DNA of 55,090 nt from Ideonella sp. B508-1. GTDB lineage: Bacteria > Pseudomonadota > Gammaproteobacteria > Burkholderiales > Burkholderiaceae_C. The notes under the pieces were generated by a model. That model saw nothing but the letters and a program-made list of their open reading frames with translations, ran no database searches and was not told where the DNA came from. The position numbers and the translations under genes were made by a program. Positions within the stretch are counted from its first letter, which is position 1. Each line of letters opens with the position of its first letter. Shown piece by piece: positions 51,869 through 55,090 of the stretch. The DNA lies in the NCBI RefSeq assembly GCF_000333615.1, contig NZ_BADL01000126.1:1-55090 (forward strand). The letters run 5' to 3'.

Positions 51869-54088
51869 ATGCTGATAAGTTATCCCATCCTGCGTCAAGA
51901 CAACATTCACGACGACGAGGATATCTATCTGGCCAACGTCATCGAGTCGGCTCTGGTCAATACCGAGGGGCGCTATCCCATCTCGACGCTGACCACACCC
52001 CAAGGGCAAGTTCACCGCTGGCATGGTGGTGTGCACCTCTATGGCGGCGGGGAGCCTCTCCGGGCCATTGCAGATGGCACCGTGGTGGCTTGCCGCTTTA
52101 CTGCTGCTCGCGAGACCTACGAGGGATTGGGTGATTACGACACCAGCTTTGTACTGCTGCGCCACGAAACCCAGTCTGGCGAGAACACAACCGTGGTGTT
52201 CTATTCGCTGTATATGCATTTGGCGAATCAGGCGGACTTGGCTGCGGATCGGCTCAGTCAGCTACCGACATGGTTTCGGAATAATCCAGGCACAGATGTC
52301 AAACGCCCCGCCAATCAACGTGTGTGGCGCAAGGACGTGCTTGGATTTGCAGGACAACTGTATGGACGCGAGACCTGTCACTTCGAGGTGTTCATGCTCG
52401 ATGCGGATTTCAACCGCGTCTGGCATGACAGTGGTGCCATCGCGCAGGGCACCGGTAGCGACGACTGGTTTGGTGATGCGCACTTCGTGGTTCCTGCCCA
52501 ACGTGACTTTGCCGCGAGTCACCCGCGGGCCACTACTCAAGGCATCCTGATCCAGGATGCGCCTGGGACACAGCATGACGTCTACTTTCCTACCCCGCCT
52601 GGGGTGACGGGGCGCAATGACGAGAAGCTGTATGTTTCCGTGAGTCTGCATCAGGGCCGGCGCATTGCCACGACCTATCGCGAAGCTGCAACCGGAGGCT
52701 ACGAACAGGTTGGCCATCCGGTCGTGCAGGACAACTACGAGTACGAGTTGTATCGGCTTTCGACGGCGTTGTATCCCGATTGCCCCAGCGCTGGATTGGA
52801 ATGGCTGCGCTTTGGTCGCGTGCTGGGGTCAGACACCACCACTCGCAATGAAAACTGGCAGCTGGTTCGTTACAGCGACTCCGCCGTGGGCTACATTGAC
52901 TTGGCGCCCAATAAGATTGTCAAACTCAGTGATGCAGACTTTCCGCATTGGCAGGGATGGAAGCGCAGTGACGAGGGGGCAACCGTCAATGCTGCAGACG
53001 GTCTGTGTGACGATGCTGATGTTATTGCTCTAGCACAGGCAACTGGTGAGGATGCGGAGCGGCGTCTTCGTCACATGATCTGCAAGGCGCCCACCGAGTG
53101 GGACGACTCGGACTTGTCGACACGCTATGCGCGCATGCGTGAAGATGGGCAGCCGTTGCAAAGCGACGAGAGCTGGGGCAAGTTCCAAGAACACGTCAGC
53201 AAGATGGCTTTCTGGACGGGCGCAGGGATGACCGATCGCAGCGTCTGGCATTTCCATCCGCTTCAATTCATTAGGCACTACAAGATGTGTGGCTGGATTA
53301 GTAACAACGAAATGGCTCAGTGCTTTCCCAGGGAGCTTAAGCATCTCACCGGAAGACAATTTGTTGCCCATACTTTCCCATGGAATGATGCCCTCAGTAG
53401 AAGCGAGACTTGGGGTGGGCATTTCAATCGGGCGAATCGCAAATATGGGATTGATCGCCGAAAGCGATTGGTTCACTACTTTGCTCAAGTCATACCCGAG
53501 ACGGGGTACTTGCGTCTCATGAAAGAGGGCGATAGCAAGGATGGGAAGTATCTAAAGAGTAAGCCATATTATCCGTTTTATGGTCGGGGGCTAATACAAT
53601 TAACCTGGGGTGAGACTTACAAGAAATACGGGAAATACAGAGGGTTCCCCCAAACGGAAGGCGCCACATCGAGATTTTCAGAGGCAGGATGGAATCCAGA
53701 CGATCTACTGGTTTCTAGTAATACGAATTATAATCCTGACAATTGCGCGGACAGTGCTGGGTACTATATTTCTAGTTATCGTGGGATGATTAAAAAGATG
53801 GACTCTGGGATCTCGGTGGATGACTGCGTTGCCGTCTGTAGGTGTGTCAATGGCAATGTTGCCTTGCAGAATATAAATGGGTTGGATGAGCGCTTGCAAA
53901 GTGTGTTGTTCATCAGAGATGTTCTGCTGGATTTTCCTGCCGATTCGCCGAGTGAAAATTTGCATTTCACATGGCGACGCAATAGTGAGCAAGAGCTCAC
54001 CGTGAATAAAAAGGGTCAGTCGGTAAAGGGTTATATTGCGGTTGACTGGGATATTTCTGTGTCGCTCATGAAGCAGCGTCCGCGCTAG
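51869..54088 (+). CDS. Type VI effector: degenerate M23-like domain plus GH19-like muramidase/chitinase domain
   Basis: A 739-residue protein, the likely VgrG cargo. Residues ~40-175 follow the M23 (LytM) peptidase layout: HGGVH (52-56), RHE (98-100), YMHL (115-118) and CHFEVF (170-175). But the metal-ligand Asp is His56 and the first His of the HxH motif is Thr169. Residues ~290-350 look like an SH3-type wall-binding module (WQLVRYSDSAVGYIDLA). Residues ~500-690 match GH19: QVIPETGYLRLMKEGD with likely catalytic E544, and FYGRGLIQLTWGETYKKYG (570-588). It should cut peptidoglycan in rival cells. There is no signal peptide, consistent with needle delivery. The ribosome-binding site is poor, so it is coupled to vgrG. 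GC falls toward the 3' end, unlike vgrG. Confidence 0.85.
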   Translation: MLISYPILRQDNIHDDEDIYLANVIESALVNTEGRYPISTLTTPQGQVHRWHGGVHLYGGGEPLRAIADGTVVACRFTAARETYEGLGDYDTSFVLLRHETQSGENTTVVFYSLYMHLANQADLAADRLSQLPTWFRNNPGTDVKRPANQRVWRKDVLGFAGQLYGRETCHFEVFMLDADFNRVWHDSGAIAQGTGSDDWFGDAHFVVPAQRDFAASHPRATTQGILIQDAPGTQHDVYFPTPPGVTGRNDEKLYVSVSLHQGRRIATTYREAATGGYEQVGHPVVQDNYEYELYRLSTALYPDCPSAGLEWLRFGRVLGSDTTTRNENWQLVRYSDSAVGYIDLAPNKIVKLSDADFPHWQGWKRSDEGATVNAADGLCDDADVIALAQATGEDAERRLRHMICKAPTEWDDSDLSTRYARMREDGQPLQSDESWGKFQEHVSKMAFWTGAGMTDRSVWHFHPLQFIRHYKMCGWISNNEMAQCFPRELKHLTGRQFVAHTFPWNDALSRSETWGGHFNRANRKYGIDRRKRLVHYFAQVIPETGYLRLMKEGDSKDGKYLKSKPYYPFYGRGLIQLTWGETYKKYGKYRGFPQTEGATSRFSEAGWNPDDLLVSSNTNYNPDNCADSAGYYISSYRGMIKKMDSGISVDDCVAVCRCVNGNVALQNINGLDERLQSVLFIRDVLLDFPADSPSENLHFTWRRNSEQELTVNKKGQSVKGYIAVDWDISVSLMKQRPR

Positions 54089-54096
54089 AATGGTAT

Positions 54097-54534
54097 ATGA
54101 AAAAATATTTCATTGGATTAATTTTGGCTTTAATTTCCTGCATGACTTATGCGGGAGTTAGTATCGAATCGGCTTGCTATCAAAGTGAGGGGGTGCATGG
54201 TGCTGGCGGCAAGGGAAGGTCGTTCTTCTTTTTTAAGTCATACCGAGATGAAGATGATCATACATATATCGGTGGCTTTGTTAATTATAATAACTCAAAG
54301 TTAAGCATCTCCGTCGTCTATGATAGTGAAGTTCAGGGGGTGGGGGGCTATTCTGGGGATTTTCAGAGAACATGGCTGGAGATCGTCGATCGTAAGGTCA
54401 CGGGGCAATATGTTGAATATGGAAATTACGATGGAAATCCGGGGGGGCGCTATATAAAGTACACGGGGTACAAGGATGGTAGAGTCGTTTTATTTAGGAT
54501 TTCTATGAATAATAGCCCATGCTTGGGAAATTAA
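54097..54534 (+). CDS. Exported small protein, likely immunity to the type VI effector
   Basis: A 145-residue protein starting eight bases after the effector stop. The N-terminus is a clear signal peptide (MKKYFIGLILALISCMTYA, cleavage near residue 19/20), so it acts in the periplasm, where a wall-cutting effector would harm its own cell. The mature part is beta-rich with many Tyr, Gly and Asn (FVNYNNSKLSISVVYD, YGNYDGNPGGRYIKYTGYKD). Cysteines at 27 and 142 could form a disulfide joining the ends. I recognise no family. AT content is much higher than in the rest of the window, which suggests recent transfer. The immunity role rests on position and export signal. Confidence 0.75.
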   Translation: MKKYFIGLILALISCMTYAGVSIESACYQSEGVHGAGGKGRSFFFFKSYRDEDDHTYIGGFVNYNNSKLSISVVYDSEVQGVGGYSGDFQRTWLEIVDRKVTGQYVEYGNYDGNPGGRYIKYTGYKDGRVVLFRISMNNSPCLGN

Positions 54535-54621
54535 TTTATTTATTCTAATTGGCTGTGGGGCGCCTGGTGTTGCACTTCGAATTTGAGACTGCCAGATGCG
54601 CGGAGTAGGGCGCTCTCGGTT

Positions 54622-55090
54622 CTGGGCCGCTCGGTGGTGCGCAGCTTCAGCGCGGGTCAGCGCTTTGCGCTGACCGACTCCCCGCTGGACGCCCTGGACG
54701 AGCTGCGCCCCGAGGAAGACAAGCAGTTCCTGCTGACCGACGTGACCCACGCCGGCCTGAACAATCTGCCCAAGGACCTGGCCGAGACCCTGGCGCGCCA
54801 GTTCCAGCCCTGGGGCGGGGCGCCGCCGCCACGACCCGCTGGCCGAGTTCTGGCCCGAGTGGCTGGAGCCCGCGCTGATCCGCCAGGCCCAGGCCCGCGG
54901 CTACGCCAACGCCTTTGCCGCCATCCGCGCCCACATCCCCTGGCGGCCGCTGTGGGTGGAAAATCACGGCCAGTGCCTGTACCCGCCCGCCGTGGCGCCG
55001 GGCCCGCTGCTGGCCACCGTGGTGGGCCCGACGGCAGCACCACCCCGGGGGGCGACCAGGAGGTGCACACGGACCGCCTCGGCCGGGTGC
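54622..55090 (+). pseudogene. Partial, frameshifted copy of vgrG (window edge)
   Basis: From CTGGGCCGC at 54622 the sequence repeats vgrG from 49927 (residue 329) to about 50395 and runs off the window. By eye I count six base changes and two single-base indels in ~469 bases. There is an extra G in the GGGG run at 54817-54820, and one C is lost near 55028, so the frame is broken and then restored. No start codon or N-terminal part precedes it. It follows an 87-base AT-rich spacer after the immunity-like gene. It is a recombination remnant of vgrG, or the start of another vgrG module whose rest lies outside. If the window edge is a contig end, the homopolymer indels could be sequencing errors. 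Confidence 0.85.

Noticed and set aside
54535-54621. Small gene or att site in the spacer before the vgrG fragment
   Set aside because: 87 AT-rich bases with no open frame, no tRNA-like end and no repeat that I can match in the window.

Overview
The window is high-GC, gene-dense bacterial DNA. It suggests a betaproteobacterium of the order Burkholderiales, probably near the Rubrivivax/Ideonella/Leptothrix group. The pointers are a GTP-type PEP carboxykinase, a FeoA-FeoB-small Cys-rich protein operon, a tryptophanyl-tRNA synthetase with an extra C-terminal domain, an opgGH pair and -10 boxes of the TAGAAT/TAGACT kind. This placement is inference from gene content and composition. I saw no rRNA, tRNA, CRISPR array or insertion sequence.

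Layout. 1-1903: 3'-truncated M61 peptidase (minus). 1985-5260: minus-strand operon of two overlapping acyl-CoA dehydrogenases and an acetoacetate-decarboxylase-like protein, facing a divergent AraC regulator (5378-6403). 6430-7644: family III CoA-transferase (minus). 7778-9279: aqpZ plus a coupled unknown gene. 9301-11951: rlmJ, an old yellow enzyme and a MOSC protein. 11999-14100: two exported proteins, one with a serine-hydrolase look. 14286-16727: feoA-feoB-DUF6587-like operon behind a Fur-box-like palindrome. 17078-20265: pckG, a metallophosphoesterase and a universal stress protein. 20415-23915: dadA, an Hsp70-like protein and a YecA-family protein. 23994-24084: a candidate small RNA with its own terminator. 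24096-26661: a LysR regulator divergent from mmsA. 26769-28132: a methyltransferase and a hemolysin III family protein. 28171-32270: glycerol catabolism (glpD divergent from glpR-glpK). 32284-34598: acyl-CoA synthetase and a small ion channel. 34649-38335: DUF2946-like protein, TonB receptor and PepSY protein, a metal or siderophore uptake set. 38356-41085: DUF805 protein and trpS. 41217-44712: GlrK-lipoprotein-GlrR (QseE-QseG-QseF) two-component operon. 44881-48725: opgG-opgH, osmoregulated periplasmic glucan synthesis. 48943-55090: a type VI secretion island with vgrG, a large peptidoglycan-hydrolase effector, an exported small protein likely to be its immunity partner, and a frameshifted copy of part of the same vgrG.

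Two systems stand out. First, the glrR-opgG junction carries two copies of a TGTC-N10-GACA type box and a near-consensus sigma-54 promoter directly before opgG. This implies that the GlrK/GlrR envelope-stress system drives periplasmic glucan synthesis. Second, the type VI island combines a degenerate M23-like domain and a GH19-like domain in one effector, followed by a low-GC signal-peptide protein and then a nearly identical piece of the upstream vgrG. That layout fits a cassette exchanged by recombination through vgrG.

Most long open frames on the opposite strand are composition artefacts and are omitted. Starts were chosen from ribosome-binding sites, overlaps and homology. Several are TTG or GTG (glpD, glpK, glrK, the two exported proteins). 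Family names rest on motif recognition by eye, without database searches.
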